Assembly (NCBI GenBank): GCA_046330435.1
Contig: JAXLST010000008.1
Coordinates: 186,001 to 250,000, forward strand
Source: Ga0077560 sp046330435
GTDB taxonomy: Bacteria; Actinomycetota; Thermoleophilia; Miltoncostaeales; Miltoncostaeaceae
Direction: 5' to 3'
DNA: 64,000 bases
Under the pieces are notes generated by a model. It was not told the DNA's origin, made no database searches, and saw nothing but the letters and a program-made list of their open reading frames with translations. Below are positions 41,914 to 50,512 of this stretch, in pieces. Positions within the stretch are counted from its first letter, which is position 1, and the number at the start of each line of letters is the position of its first letter. The position numbers and the translations under genes are program-made.

Positions 41914-42387
41914 GTGGAGTTCCGGCCCATCACCCCCGCCGACCTCGGCGACCTGCTCGCCCTCAACGAGTCCTTCGTCCCCCACGTGGGCACGACCGAC
42001 CGGGAGCGCCTGGGCTGGCTGGTGGACCACGCGTGCTGGGCGCGCACCACGCCGGGCCGCGACGCGTTCCTCATCGCGCTCCCGCCGGGCACCGACTACT
42101 GGAGCCCCAACTACGCGTGGGTCGCGGCCCGGTGGACGCGGTTCGCCTACATCGACCGGGTCGCCGTGGCGGGGCACCTGCACGGCACCGGCGTTGGCCG
42201 GGCGCTGTACGAGGCCCTGTTCGCGGACCTGGCGGCGGCGGGGGTGGACCGCGGGACCTGCGAGGTCAACACCCGCCCGCCGAACCCCGGGTCCATCGCC
42301 TTCCACCACCGCATGGGGTTCACGCGGGTCGGCGTCCGCGGCGACGCCAAGGGCACCGTCGCCATGATGGCGCGGCGCCTGCCCTGA
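41914..42387 (+). CDS. GNAT-family N-acetyltransferase
   Basis: 157 residues. N terminus EFRPITPADLGDLLALNESF is typical of the fold. The acetyl-CoA loop is RVAVAGHLHGTGVGRALYEA (the Q/R-x-x-G-x-G/A site appears as H-G-T-G-V-G). The last part, NPGSIAFHHRMGFTRVG, is the standard final strand and helix. No ribosome site precedes the GTG, so a leaderless message is possible. Its placement beside a CIRCE site suggests heat-shock linkage. Substrate unknown. Confidence 0.88.
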   Translation: MEFRPITPADLGDLLALNESFVPHVGTTDRERLGWLVDHACWARTTPGRDAFLIALPPGTDYWSPNYAWVAARWTRFAYIDRVAVAGHLHGTGVGRALYEALFADLAAAGVDRGTCEVNTRPPNPGSIAFHHRMGFTRVGVRGDAKGTVAMMARRLP

Positions 42388-42436
42388 CCTCCCTCACGCG
42401 CGACCGCCGGGCCGGAGGCGCGGGTCCCCGTGGGCC

Positions 42437-42781
42437 TCAGCGGGGTGCGGCGTGGGCGGCCGCGAGGGCCAGCACCTCCGCGGGGGACTCCCCCGGCGCG
42501 ACGAACAGCCACCAGCGGTAGAAGCCGTCGCGGCGGTCCGAGATGGGCGTGACCCGGTCGTTCAGCGGGTCACCCGGCGGGATCCGGAACAGGCCGTCGG
42601 CCACCGTGCGGGGCTCCATGCCGGAGACGCCCCAGTGCTCCATCGCCATGGCGGTGCCCCGCGGCGGGTCGTCACCGCCGCCGGCGTACGCCGCGCCGCA
42701 CCCCGGGCAGGTGCCCGGCGCGATGTCGTCCCCCTCGGCGACGGTCACGCCGCACAGCGGGCAGTCGAGGCGCGCGGCCAT
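42437..42781 (-). CDS. Small zinc-ribbon protein
   Basis: 114 residues. N terminus MAARLDCPLCGVTVAEGDD followed by APGTCPGCGAAYAGGGDD gives two CxxC knuckles 18 residues apart, a rubredoxin-like zinc ribbon. The rest has no catalytic motif (FYRWWLFVAPGESPAEVLAL). Start and previous stop share one base (TGATG), so it is translated with the membrane protein upstream. A structural or nucleic-acid role is possible. Confidence 0.75.
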   Translation of the reverse strand: MAARLDCPLCGVTVAEGDDIAPGTCPGCGAAYAGGGDDPPRGTAMAMEHWGVSGMEPRTVADGLFRIPPGDPLNDRVTPISDRRDGFYRWWLFVAPGESPAEVLALAAAHAAPR

Positions 42782-43512
42782 CAGACCGCGAGCGGAAGGG
42801 CCAGCGACGCGACGGTCACGGCCAGGGCCCCCAGCATCGCGACCGGGATGCCGCGGGCGCCGCCGAGGCGCCACACGGACATGCCGACGGTGAGGCCGGC
42901 CACCCCGGCGGCGAGCGCCAGGAACACCTGGAGCGGCTCCACCAGCTCCCGCGAGATGCCGACGCCGGCGAGGACCGCGGTGAGCAGGCAGCCGAAGTAC
43001 ACGGTCTCGATGCCGTCCACCAGCGACCGGCGCACGCGCAGCGCCTCGTCGGCCACCCAGGCCGCGAAGATGACGTTCCAGGCCATGAGCACGATCGTGC
43101 CGATGGGCCGGTCGCCGTCGATGCCGATGTAGTCGATGAACTCGGCCACCGCGGTGACGAGGGCCACGGCCCCGGCGAACAGCATCGCGATGGCGGCGAT
43201 GCGCAGGGCGTCGCGCTGCTGGTCGTCGAAGGACCCGCCCACCACCGTGGGCCTGCGGCCCACCACGCGGCCGGCGGCCACCAGGCGGCGCACGGTCACG
43301 AAGCCGGCGATGAACACCACCAGCCCGGCGGTGCCCCCGATGAGCAGGCCGGGAAGCGCCGCCTCGGCGGGCGTGTCGCCGGCGAGGCGCAGGGCGTTGT
43401 AGACCAGCAGCCAGCCGATGACCACGCACGCCACGATCCACGAGCCGCTCTGGCTCAGCTGCGGCGGCTGCTGCGGGCGCTGGCCCGGTCCCGTCCCGGT
43501 CTGCTCGTTCAC
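42781..43512 (-). CDS. Membrane protein of unknown function, about seven helices
   Basis: 243 residues with a Gln/Pro-rich cytoplasmic start (GQRPQQPPQLSQSG) and about seven hydrophobic segments, including WIVACVVIGWLLVYNAL, GGTAGLVVFIAGFVTV and QVFLALAAGVAGLTVG. No family motif is recognised. It starts inside the GTGA overlap with rdgB and is coupled to the zinc-ribbon gene, forming the end of the rph-rdgB unit. Confidence 0.7.
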   Translation of the reverse strand: MNEQTGTGPGQRPQQPPQLSQSGSWIVACVVIGWLLVYNALRLAGDTPAEAALPGLLIGGTAGLVVFIAGFVTVRRLVAAGRVVGRRPTVVGGSFDDQQRDALRIAAIAMLFAGAVALVTAVAEFIDYIGIDGDRPIGTIVLMAWNVIFAAWVADEALRVRRSLVDGIETVYFGCLLTAVLAGVGISRELVEPLQVFLALAAGVAGLTVGMSVWRLGGARGIPVAMLGALAVTVASLALPLAV

Positions 43513-44087
43513 TCGGCGATCCCCAATGCGCTGGCCAGCATCCGGGCGGCGCGCCCGCGATGCGAGATGGCGTTCTTCTGGCCGGGCGTGAGCTCGGCCA
43601 TGGAGGTGCTCATCCCGCGGGGGATGAACACCGGGTCGTACCCGAACCCGTGCTCACCGCGGGGCTCGGTGGCGATGTCGCCCGGGCACACGCCGCACCC
43701 GGCGGCGACCTGGCCGTCCGCGCTCACCGCGACCAGCACGCACACGAATGCCGCGCGGCGGTCCGCGACCCCCTCCAGCTCCGACAGCAGGAGGCGGTTG
43801 TTGTCGTCGAACGTGCAGCCCGGACCGGCGTAGCGGGCGCTGTACACGCCCGGCCGCCCGTCCAGCGCCCGTACCTCCAGGCCGCTGTCGTCGGCGACCA
43901 CCAGCCGGTCGGCCGGGACGTCGGGGCGCAGCGCCCAGGCCTTGAGCAGCGCGTTCTGCAGGAGGGTGGTGCCGGTCTCGTCGACCTCGAAGCCCTCGGG
44001 CGCCACGTCCACCTCGGCGCGGCCGCCGAGCATGGGGCCCAGCTCGGCCGCCTTGTGCCGGTTGCCCGTGGCGAGCACGATCCTCAC
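43509..44087 (-). CDS. rdgB: XTP/dITP pyrophosphatase (RdgB/HAM1)
   Basis: 192 residues from GTG 44087, overlapping the rph stop (GTGA). Removes non-canonical purine triphosphates. Seen are the N-terminal phosphate loop VLATGNRHKAAELGPML, VVADDSGLEVRALDGRPGVY, the conserved HGFGYDPVFIP, and SHRGRAARML at the C-terminal end. It contains several Cys (FVCVLVA, GCGVCPGD), one more pair than usual. The rph-rdgB order is conserved across bacteria. Confidence 0.96.
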   Translation of the reverse strand: MRIVLATGNRHKAAELGPMLGGRAEVDVAPEGFEVDETGTTLLQNALLKAWALRPDVPADRLVVADDSGLEVRALDGRPGVYSARYAGPGCTFDDNNRLLLSELEGVADRRAAFVCVLVAVSADGQVAAGCGVCPGDIATEPRGEHGFGYDPVFIPRGMSTSMAELTPGQKNAISHRGRAARMLASALGIAE

Positions 44088-44827
44088 GCGGACGCGACCG
44101 CCGCGGCCTGGGCCTCCAGGAGCCGCCCGATCCCGGCGCCCGCCAGGTCGAGGATCTCGTCCATCGCCGACCGGCTGAACGCCACGCGCTCGGCCGTGGC
44201 CTGCACCTCGATGAGGTTGCCGTCGGCGGTCATGACCACGTTCACGTCGGCGTCGGCCGCGACGTCCTCGCGGTAGTCCGGGTCGAGGACGGCCACGCCG
44301 TCCACGATGGCGACGCTCACGGCCGCCACGCCCTGGCGGATGGGGGTGGCGGCGATGCGGCCCTCGGCGATCAGCCGGCGCACCGCGATCTCCAGCGCGA
44401 CGTACGCGCCGCAGATGCTGGCGCAGCGGGTGCCGGCGTCCGCGGTGAGGACGTCGCAGTCCAGCCAGACCGTCCGCTCCCCCAGCGCCTCCATGTCGAT
44501 CACGGCGCGCACCGAGCGGCCGATGAGCCGCTGGATCTCCGACGACCGGCCGTCGAGCTTGCCGCGGGTCACGTCGCGGGTGCGCCGCTCGCCGGTGGAG
44601 GCGGGCAGCATCCCGTACTCGGCGGTGACCCAGCCGGCGCCCTGGCCGCGGCGCCACCCGGGGACGGACTCCTCGACCGTGGCCGTGCAGATCACGCGCG
44701 TGCCGCCCATCTCGATGAGGGCGCTGCCGTGGGCGGTGGGCACGAATCCGGGCGTGATGCGCACCGGGCGCAGGTCGCCGGGCGTGCGGCCGTCAGGACG
44801 TGCGGGGGTGGTGCTGGCGCTGGGCAC
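44084..44827 (-). CDS. rph: Ribonuclease PH
   Basis: 247 residues. Phosphorolytic 3' trimming of tRNA precursors. RNase PH blocks: RPVRITPGFVPTAHGSALIE, GWVTAEYGMLPASTGERR, IQRLIGRSVRAVIDMEALGE, LDCDVLTADAGTRCASICGA and VNVVMTADGNLIEVQATAER. Length is normal. The start region overlaps the end of the upstream membrane protein gene by 35 nt. Confidence 0.97.
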   Translation of the reverse strand: MPSASTTPARPDGRTPGDLRPVRITPGFVPTAHGSALIEMGGTRVICTATVEESVPGWRRGQGAGWVTAEYGMLPASTGERRTRDVTRGKLDGRSSEIQRLIGRSVRAVIDMEALGERTVWLDCDVLTADAGTRCASICGAYVALEIAVRRLIAEGRIAATPIRQGVAAVSVAIVDGVAVLDPDYREDVAADADVNVVMTADGNLIEVQATAERVAFSRSAMDEILDLAGAGIGRLLEAQAAAVASA

Positions 44828-45293
44828 CCGCGGAGGATAGACCCCCGGCCCCGACGTCGCAGCCGGTGCCGGGGCGCCGCAGACCGCGCACCGCGGCCGC
44901 GGTCACGAACACGTCCACCACGGCGGCCGCCGCGGTGGCCAGGACCGCCACCGCCGACACGCCCCCGAAGCCGCCGGCCACGGCCTGCACCAGCGGGTTC
45001 AGGCCGAACACCAGCGCCCAGATCGGCGCGGCCACGGCGGTGGCCGTGAGCGCCCCGCGGCGCCCGCCGCGCAGCGCCAGGCCGAACAGCGCCTGCGGCA
45101 CGGCGCAGAAGACGGTGAACATCGCCAGGCCGCCGAGGACGGCCCCCGCGGTGGGGTCGTCCACCGCCGCCATGCGGTCGGGGTCCAGCACGGCCGCTGC
45201 CACGCCGCCCAGCAGCAGGGCGGGGCCGGTGAGGAGGGCGGCGGCGGTGGCGCGCCGCTCCAGCGGTGTCCGGGTGTCGTGGCGAGTGGTCAT
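44793..45293 (-). CDS. Small four- to five-helix membrane protein
   Basis: 166 residues from ATG 45293 (ATG 45302 also in frame). Hydrophobic segments: AAALLTGPALLLGGVAAAVL, VLGGLAMFTVFCAVPQALFG, ATAVAAPIWALVFGL and AVAVLATAAAAVVDVFVTAA. The tail SAGAQRQHHPRTS overlaps rph. No family is recognised. Divergent from the sirtuin gene, with about 95 bp between them. Confidence 0.65.
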   Translation of the reverse strand: MTTRHDTRTPLERRATAAALLTGPALLLGGVAAAVLDPDRMAAVDDPTAGAVLGGLAMFTVFCAVPQALFGLALRGGRRGALTATAVAAPIWALVFGLNPLVQAVAGGFGGVSAVAVLATAAAAVVDVFVTAAAVRGLRRPGTGCDVGAGGLSSAGAQRQHHPRTS

Positions 45294-45389
45294 CGCCGTC
45301 ATCGTCCCGCCCGCGGTGACGCGCGGCATCGGGGTGCCCGCGGTCCCCGGCCGCCACCTCCCCGCAGTGGCCGCCGGTACCATCCCGGC

Positions 45390-46145
45390 ATGGCCGACAC
45401 CGCCGCAGACCTCGCCGAGCTGCTCGCCGGCGCCCGGCACGCGATCGTCCTGACCGGCGCCGGGGTCTCCACCGAGAGCGGCATCCCCGACTTCCGCTCC
45501 GCGGGCGGGCTGTGGGAGGAGTACGACCCCATGGAGGTGGCCTCCATGCGGACGTTCATGCACGACCCGCAGCGGTTCTGGCGCTTCCACCGGCCGCGCA
45601 TCGACATGCTCGCCTCGGTGGAGCCCAACGCCGCCCACCGCGCCGTCGCCGAGCTGCAGCGCATGGGCGTCCTGCACGAGCTCATCACCCAGAACATCGA
45701 CCGGCTCCACGCGCGGGCCGGCAGCGATGACGCAATCGAGGTCCACGGCTCGCTGGACCGCGGCGTGTGCCTGCGCTGCGACCACCGGGTGTCCATCGAC
45801 GAGCTGGTCGCGCTCGCCGACGACGCCGAGGACGGCGTGCCGCGGTGCGCGAGGTGCGCCTTCCAGATGAAGTCCGGCGTGATCCTGTTCGGGGAGATGC
45901 TTCCGGAACAGGCGATCAACGCCGCGTACGCCGCCGCCGACGCCGCCGACGTGATGCTGGTGATCGGCTCCTCGCTGCTGGTTGCGCCCGTGAGCGGCCT
46001 GCCCGGCATCGTCGTGGGCGGCGGCGGGCGGCTCGCGATCCTCACCGAGAGCGAAACCCCCTGGGACGACCGGTGCACCGTCCGGCTGCACGGCAGGGCC
46101 GGCGAGGTGATGACCGAGACGCTGGAGATCCTCTCCCGGGGCTGA
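45390..46145 (+). CDS. cobB: SIR2-family NAD-dependent protein deacylase
   Basis: 251 residues. NAD-binding GAGVSTESGIPDFRS, TQNIDRLHARAG and the catalytic His in VHGSLDRG are intact. The zinc site has two CxxC pairs (GVCLRCDH and PRCARCAF). The substrate loop FGEMLPEQAI and GSSLLVAPVSGLP are typical. It removes acetyl or acyl groups from protein lysines, releasing nicotinamide and O-acyl-ADP-ribose. The Tyr/Arg desuccinylase pair was not identified, so deacetylase is the default. A GGDEF gene follows after 42 nt. Confidence 0.95.
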   Translation: MADTAADLAELLAGARHAIVLTGAGVSTESGIPDFRSAGGLWEEYDPMEVASMRTFMHDPQRFWRFHRPRIDMLASVEPNAAHRAVAELQRMGVLHELITQNIDRLHARAGSDDAIEVHGSLDRGVCLRCDHRVSIDELVALADDAEDGVPRCARCAFQMKSGVILFGEMLPEQAINAAYAAADAADVMLVIGSSLLVAPVSGLPGIVVGGGGRLAILTESETPWDDRCTVRLHGRAGEVMTETLEILSRG

Positions 46146-46187
46146 ACGGCCCTCACGGCGCGGCCCGCACGCGCCGATACCCAGAGC

Positions 46188-47246
46188 GTGATCCGCCTCC
46201 ACCGGCTCGCCGGCCTCCTCGCCGACGGCGACCTCCCTCGCGCCCGCCGCGCCACCGGCGTGCTGCTCAACCTCATCGTGGGCGCCACCGCCACCTCGGT
46301 CGCGGTCCTGCAGGGCGGCCCGCGGCTGGACCTGCTCGCGGCGGCCTCGGCGATGGGCGTCGCCCAGGTGCTGGTGCTGCTCATCCGGGTGCCCGCCGAC
46401 GCGGACTGGGCCCTGCTGACGATCCTGCAGGCCCTGGCCATCGCGGTCGCGACGCTGAGCCTCACCGGCGACCAGGACGCACTCATGCCGCTGCTGGCCG
46501 TGAACGTGGCCTGGGCGGCGGTGATGCTGCCCACCTGGATCGTGGTCCTGTCGGCGGCGTGGAACACCGCGGCGCTGGCGGCGCCCCTCGCGCCGCCCGC
46601 CATGTGGGACGCCCCGCCCGCCGGCTACTCGGCGGGACAGCTCGCCACGGGGGCCGTCGCCCTTGCGGTGGTGGCGCTCATCAGCCGGAGCCTCGCCTCC
46701 GCGCTGCTGGCCTCGCAGGCGCGGTCGGACTTCGAGTCGCGCACCGACGCCCTCACCGGCCTGTTCAACCGCCGGCACACCTCCGAGGCGCTCATCGCCG
46801 AGACCCGCCTCGCGGCCCGCACCGAGCGCCCCTGCGCGGTGCTGCTGGTGGACGTCGACCACTTCAAGCGCGTCAACGACACGTACGGGCACTCCGCCGG
46901 CGATGAGGTGCTGGTGGCCGTGGCCCGGCGGATCCTCGCCCGGGCACGCGCCGGGGACGTCGCCACCCGCTGGGGCGGCGAGGAGTTCCTGCTGCTGGCC
47001 CGCGACGTGCCGGACCAGGCGACCCTCGCGGCGATCTGCGAGGACGTCCGCACCTCCTGCCGGGGCACGATCCGCGTGGGCGGCGGGCTCGACATCCCCA
47101 TCACGGTGTCGGTCGGCGGGGCGCTGAGCACCAACTTCCCCACCCCCGACACCCTCGTGGAGGCAGCGGACCGGTCCCTGTACGAGGCCAAGGAGTCCGG
47201 CCGGGACCGCGTGCGGGTGGCCGGGATGGCGCAGCTGCTCAGCTGA
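46188..47246 (+). CDS. Membrane diguanylate cyclase (GGDEF)
   Basis: 352 residues with a GTG start. Residues about 20-180 hold six membrane helices of a MASE-like sensor (for example VLLNLIVGATATSVAVLQGG, AVTLALVVALISRSLASALL-type helices). The GGDEF domain starts ARSDFESRTDALTGLFNRRH. The active site is GGEEF at residues 263-267 (RWGGEEF), a functional variant, and VDVDHFKRVNDTYGH binds Mg and GTP. An inhibitory I-site RxxD (RAGD, residues 254-257) lies five residues before it, so product inhibition is expected. The stop overlaps the convergent hydrolase gene by 8 nt. Confidence 0.93.
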   Translation: MIRLHRLAGLLADGDLPRARRATGVLLNLIVGATATSVAVLQGGPRLDLLAAASAMGVAQVLVLLIRVPADADWALLTILQALAIAVATLSLTGDQDALMPLLAVNVAWAAVMLPTWIVVLSAAWNTAALAAPLAPPAMWDAPPAGYSAGQLATGAVALAVVALISRSLASALLASQARSDFESRTDALTGLFNRRHTSEALIAETRLAARTERPCAVLLVDVDHFKRVNDTYGHSAGDEVLVAVARRILARARAGDVATRWGGEEFLLLARDVPDQATLAAICEDVRTSCRGTIRVGGGLDIPITVSVGGALSTNFPTPDTLVEAADRSLYEAKESGRDRVRVAGMAQLLS

Positions 47247-48225
47247 GCGGGCGGTTCTCCGGCGTCACCCCAACCAGGCCCGTGATCCACCGGCGGGCCG
47301 CCTCCACCGCCAGGTCCTGGCAGTCGGTGAACACGTGGTCGGCCTCGTCGATGTACTCGAGGTGGACCTCCGGGCACCCGCCGTCCCGGGCGAGCTTGGC
47401 GAGCTGCACGCCCTCCTCCCGGGGGATGAGCAGGTCCTTCCCCGCCTGGATGAGGGCCAGCGGGACGCGCAGGATCCCCACCCAGCGCCGCGATTCGGCC
47501 GAGAGCGCCTCCGGGCCGCGGGAGTGCCACCAGGTGCGGTACGTCCAGATCTCGGCGTGCTCCGGGCGCGTGGACGGCCCCGACGCGCGCTCCACGATCA
47601 CGATGCGGTCCTTCGCGGCGTCGTCGGTGCCGCCCATGCCCCGCTGCACGATGCGGGTCATCTCGTTGTAGGAGGGCTCCGCCCCGAACCGCTCCCACCG
47701 GCGCCGCAGCGACCCCGGCAGCGACAGGGGGTGCGCGATGGTGCAGACGCCCACCACCTCGGTTGGTGCGTACCGGGCTTGGTAGTGGGTCACCATCGTC
47801 GAGCCCATGCTGTAGCCCACCAGCACGATGCGCCGGTACCCGCGGCGCCGCAGCGCCGCCACCGCCGCGTCGATGTCCTGGGGCACGCGGTCCAGCAGGC
47901 CGGTGCCGAAGAAGGCCCCGTAGTTCGCCATGCGGGTGTTCGCCGTGAGCACGGGCACGCCGGCGTGCGCCAGCCCGAACGCCAGCCGCCGGGGCATGCC
48001 CTGCAGGTAGTTGCCCACCGACCCGTGGATCACCAGCGCCGCCACGCGGTCCTCGGCCGGGGCGAACCGCGGCCGGAACATCATGGCGTCCCATTTGTGG
48101 CCGTCCTCGGTCTCGGTGAGGATGAGGCGCGTCTCGATGCGCCGGTCATCCCGGCCGAAGCGCGGCGGGCGGCCGCGCACCAGCGGGCGCCGCGGCGGGA
48201 CGTACGGCCGGGCGTCCTTGCTCAC
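47239..48225 (-). CDS. Alpha/beta hydrolase (tandem copy 2)
   Basis: 328 residues from GTG 48225, sharing GTGA with copy 1. Fold blocks: VAALVIHGSVGNYLQGM (oxyanion turn), IVLVGYSMGSTMVTHY (Ser nucleophile), VPLALIQAGKDLLIPREEG (acid region) and YIDEADHVFTDCQDL (catalytic His). With its neighbour it shares WTYRTWWHSRGPEA versus YTYRTWWHSRGPQA, so the two are duplicates. Possibly an esterase; the substrate is unknown. A Pro/Arg-rich N terminus precedes the fold. Confidence 0.88.
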   Translation of the reverse strand: MSKDARPYVPPRRPLVRGRPPRFGRDDRRIETRLILTETEDGHKWDAMMFRPRFAPAEDRVAALVIHGSVGNYLQGMPRRLAFGLAHAGVPVLTANTRMANYGAFFGTGLLDRVPQDIDAAVAALRRRGYRRIVLVGYSMGSTMVTHYQARYAPTEVVGVCTIAHPLSLPGSLRRRWERFGAEPSYNEMTRIVQRGMGGTDDAAKDRIVIVERASGPSTRPEHAEIWTYRTWWHSRGPEALSAESRRWVGILRVPLALIQAGKDLLIPREEGVQLAKLARDGGCPEVHLEYIDEADHVFTDCQDLAVEAARRWITGLVGVTPENRPLS

Positions 48226-49115
48226 GCGACCTTCCTGAGCCAGCGGATGAGGGCCTGCACCGCCAGGAGCTCCCGCCCCGTGTAGAAGTGGTCGGCCCCG
48301 TCGATCATCACGACCTGCACGTTGCGGTTGCCGCCGCGGCGGGCGACGGTGGCCAGCGCATGGGCCTCCTCCGGGTGCACCACCGAGTCGGCCGTGCCCT
48401 GCAGCATGAGGATGGGCGCGCGCACCTGGGCGATCTGCAGGTGGGTCTTGGCGGCGTCCGCCTGGGGGCCGCGGGAGTGCCACCACGTGCGGTACGTGTA
48501 CACCTCGGAGTCCTTGGGCTGGCGCGTCGGCCCGCGGCTGCGCTCGATCACGAACAGGCGGTCCGCCTCCTCGCCCTCGGGGTCCAGGACGATGCGCTCC
48601 GCCTGGTCGTGGATCTCCTCGTAGGTGGGCTGCGCGAGCCAGCGGCGCGCACGGGACTCCAGCGACTCCGGCAGCCCCCACGGGGCGCCCAGCAGCGCCA
48701 GGCCGCGCATCCACGGCACGTGGGCGGTGGCCGCCCAGCGCGTCGCGAGCGTCGCGCCGCTGGAGTACCCCATGGAGATGAGGTGGTCCCAGCCGTTGGT
48801 GCGCAGCCACTCGCTGCCGGCGGTGAGGTCGCGCCGCGCCCGGTCGAAGATCCCCGGGCCGAACAGCTGGCCCACGTTGCCCATGCGCGTCTCCACGATG
48901 AGCACCGGGAAGCCCTCGCGGGCCAGCGGCGGGGCGAGGAACCGCAGCGTGCCCACCAGGAAGTTCCCCATGATCCCGTGCACGTGCATCGCGGCGGTGC
49001 GCCGGCCGGTCATGCGCTCCCGGCGGCGGGCGGCGCGCTCGTCGACCACCAGCAGGGCGTCGTTGGTGGTGCCGTCGATGGCCTGCAGCGTCACCAGCTG
49101 GTACTCGACGGGCAC
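48222..49115 (-). CDS. Alpha/beta hydrolase (tandem copy 1)
   Basis: 297 residues. AAMHVHGIMGNFLVGTL (oxyanion), LISMGYSSGATLATRW (Ser), ILMLQGTADSVVHPEEAH (Asp region) and VMIDGADHFYTGRELL (His). Its 9-nt gap after murI and 4-nt overlap with copy 2 place all three in one unit. The unusual HVHG-IMGNF start is shared in spirit with VIHG-SVGNY of the paralogue and suggests a specific small subfamily. Confidence 0.88.
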   Translation of the reverse strand: MPVEYQLVTLQAIDGTTNDALLVVDERAARRRERMTGRRTAAMHVHGIMGNFLVGTLRFLAPPLAREGFPVLIVETRMGNVGQLFGPGIFDRARRDLTAGSEWLRTNGWDHLISMGYSSGATLATRWAATAHVPWMRGLALLGAPWGLPESLESRARRWLAQPTYEEIHDQAERIVLDPEGEEADRLFVIERSRGPTRQPKDSEVYTYRTWWHSRGPQADAAKTHLQIAQVRAPILMLQGTADSVVHPEEAHALATVARRGGNRNVQVVMIDGADHFYTGRELLAVQALIRWLRKVA

Positions 49116-49124
49116 CGCGCCCCC

Positions 49125-49946
49125 CTACGCCGGCTCGGGCGCGCCCGCCAGGACGCGCTCGACAACGCCGAGCGGCATCTGCAGGAAGCGGCTGCCCAGC
49201 TCCCGGAACCCCTCGGGGTCGCCGCTGCAGGCGAACCGGTAGTCGCCCTCCCGTCCGGAGGGGCGCAGCACGCCGCGGCGACGCAGCGACTCCCGCACCT
49301 CACGGGCCAGCTCCTCCCCGCTGCTGATGAGCGTGACCCCGGGCAGCTGGCGCCGCAGAAGCCGCTCGATCATGGGGTAGTGGGTGCAGCCCAGGATGAC
49401 GGTGTCCACGCCGGCCTCCCGCAGGGGCGCGCAGTACTCGCGCACCATCTCCACGATGCCGTCGTCGAACGCCTCCCCCGCCTGGATGGCCGGCGCCAGG
49501 CGCGGGCACGGCACGGAGGTCATCTCCACGCCGGCGTCGTGGGCGTGGACCATCCGCTCGTACGACCCGGACCGCACGGTCGCCTCGGTCGCCAGGAGCC
49601 CCACGCGGCGGTTGCGCGTGGTGAGGACCGCGGCGTGCGCCTCCGGGGTCATCACGCCGATCACCGGGACCTCGAGGATGCGCTGCAGGTGCCCGGCCGC
49701 CGCGGCGGTCGCGGTGTTGCAGGCGATGACGATGAGCTTGACGCCCTGGTCGAGCAGCCACCGGGCGATCTCCTCCGCCCGTTCCCGCAGCTGGGCGTCG
49801 GTCTTCTCCCCGTACGGGAACCACGCGGTGTCCCCGAAGTACAGGAAGTCCTCGGCGGGGAGCTGGGCGAGCAGCTCGTCGAGGACGGTGAGGCCGCCCA
49901 CGCCGGAGTCGAAGACCCCGATCGCCAGGTCCGCTGTGAGCTCCAT
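49125..49946 (-). CDS. murI: Glutamate racemase
   Basis: 273 residues from ATG 49946, with GAGGTG 8 nt upstream; the frame is open to 49979. Supplies D-Glu for peptidoglycan. IGVFDSGVGGLTVLDEL and LYFGDTAWFPYGEK are N-terminal blocks. The two catalytic Cys are in VIACNTATAAAAGHLQ and VILGCTHYPMIERLL. It is followed by the two alpha/beta hydrolases. In many actinobacteria murI lies next to rph/rdgB; here 4 kb separates them. Confidence 0.95.
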   Translation of the reverse strand: MELTADLAIGVFDSGVGGLTVLDELLAQLPAEDFLYFGDTAWFPYGEKTDAQLRERAEEIARWLLDQGVKLIVIACNTATAAAAGHLQRILEVPVIGVMTPEAHAAVLTTRNRRVGLLATEATVRSGSYERMVHAHDAGVEMTSVPCPRLAPAIQAGEAFDDGIVEMVREYCAPLREAGVDTVILGCTHYPMIERLLRRQLPGVTLISSGEELAREVRESLRRRGVLRPSGREGDYRFACSGDPEGFRELGSRFLQMPLGVVERVLAGAPEPA

Positions 49947-50016
49947 CGCCTCCGTCACCTCGACCCGTTCCGACGGCACACGATAGCCGCCGGCCCCGGC
50001 GGGACCGCGCGCCGGC

Positions 50017-50511
50017 TCAGGCGTCCGCGACGGACCGGTAGCCCCGGTCCCAGTACAGCAGGGGGCGCTGGTCGCCCACGGCGATCTCCGTGACGCGGCC
50101 CACCAGGATGGTGTGGTCGCCGCCGTCCAGGGCCGCGTGGTGCGCGCAGACCAGGCGGGCGACGCCCAGCGGCAGGATCGGCGCCCCGAAGGGCCCCGCG
50201 GTCCAGTCGTCCGGCGTGAACTTCTCGTCGCCGGCCCGCGCGAAGCGGTTGGAGAGCTCCTCCTGGTCGCGGCCCAGCACGTGCACGGCGAACCCGGGGG
50301 CGGCGACCAGCGGGTCGTGGCTGTACGCCCGGTGGTCGATGCACACCAGCACCAGCGGCGGGTCGAGCGACAGCGAGCTGAACGACGCCGCGGTCATCCC
50401 CTGCGGGCCGTCCGGGGAGGCGGCGGTCACGACGGTGACGCCGCTGGCCCACAGGGCGAGGGCGTTCCGGAACTCCTGGGGGTCGACGGAGGCGGTGTCC
50501 ACGCCGGCCAC
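50017..50511 (-). CDS. Flavin reductase family (HpaC-like) protein
   Basis: 164 residues. FMN-binding split-barrel: FRNALALWASGVTVVTA, GMTAASFSSLSLDPPLVLVC, FAVHVLGRDQEELSNRFA, and VCAHHAALDGGDHTILVGRV with the conserved GDH near the flavin. Such proteins give reduced flavin to two-component monooxygenases or act as NADH:flavin oxidoreductases. No monooxygenase partner is adjacent. It lies 1 nt downstream of the 388-residue secreted protein. Confidence 0.9.
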   Translation of the reverse strand: MAGVDTASVDPQEFRNALALWASGVTVVTAASPDGPQGMTAASFSSLSLDPPLVLVCIDHRAYSHDPLVAAPGFAVHVLGRDQEELSNRFARAGDEKFTPDDWTAGPFGAPILPLGVARLVCAHHAALDGGDHTILVGRVTEIAVGDQRPLLYWDRGYRSVADA

Positions 50512-50512
50512 G

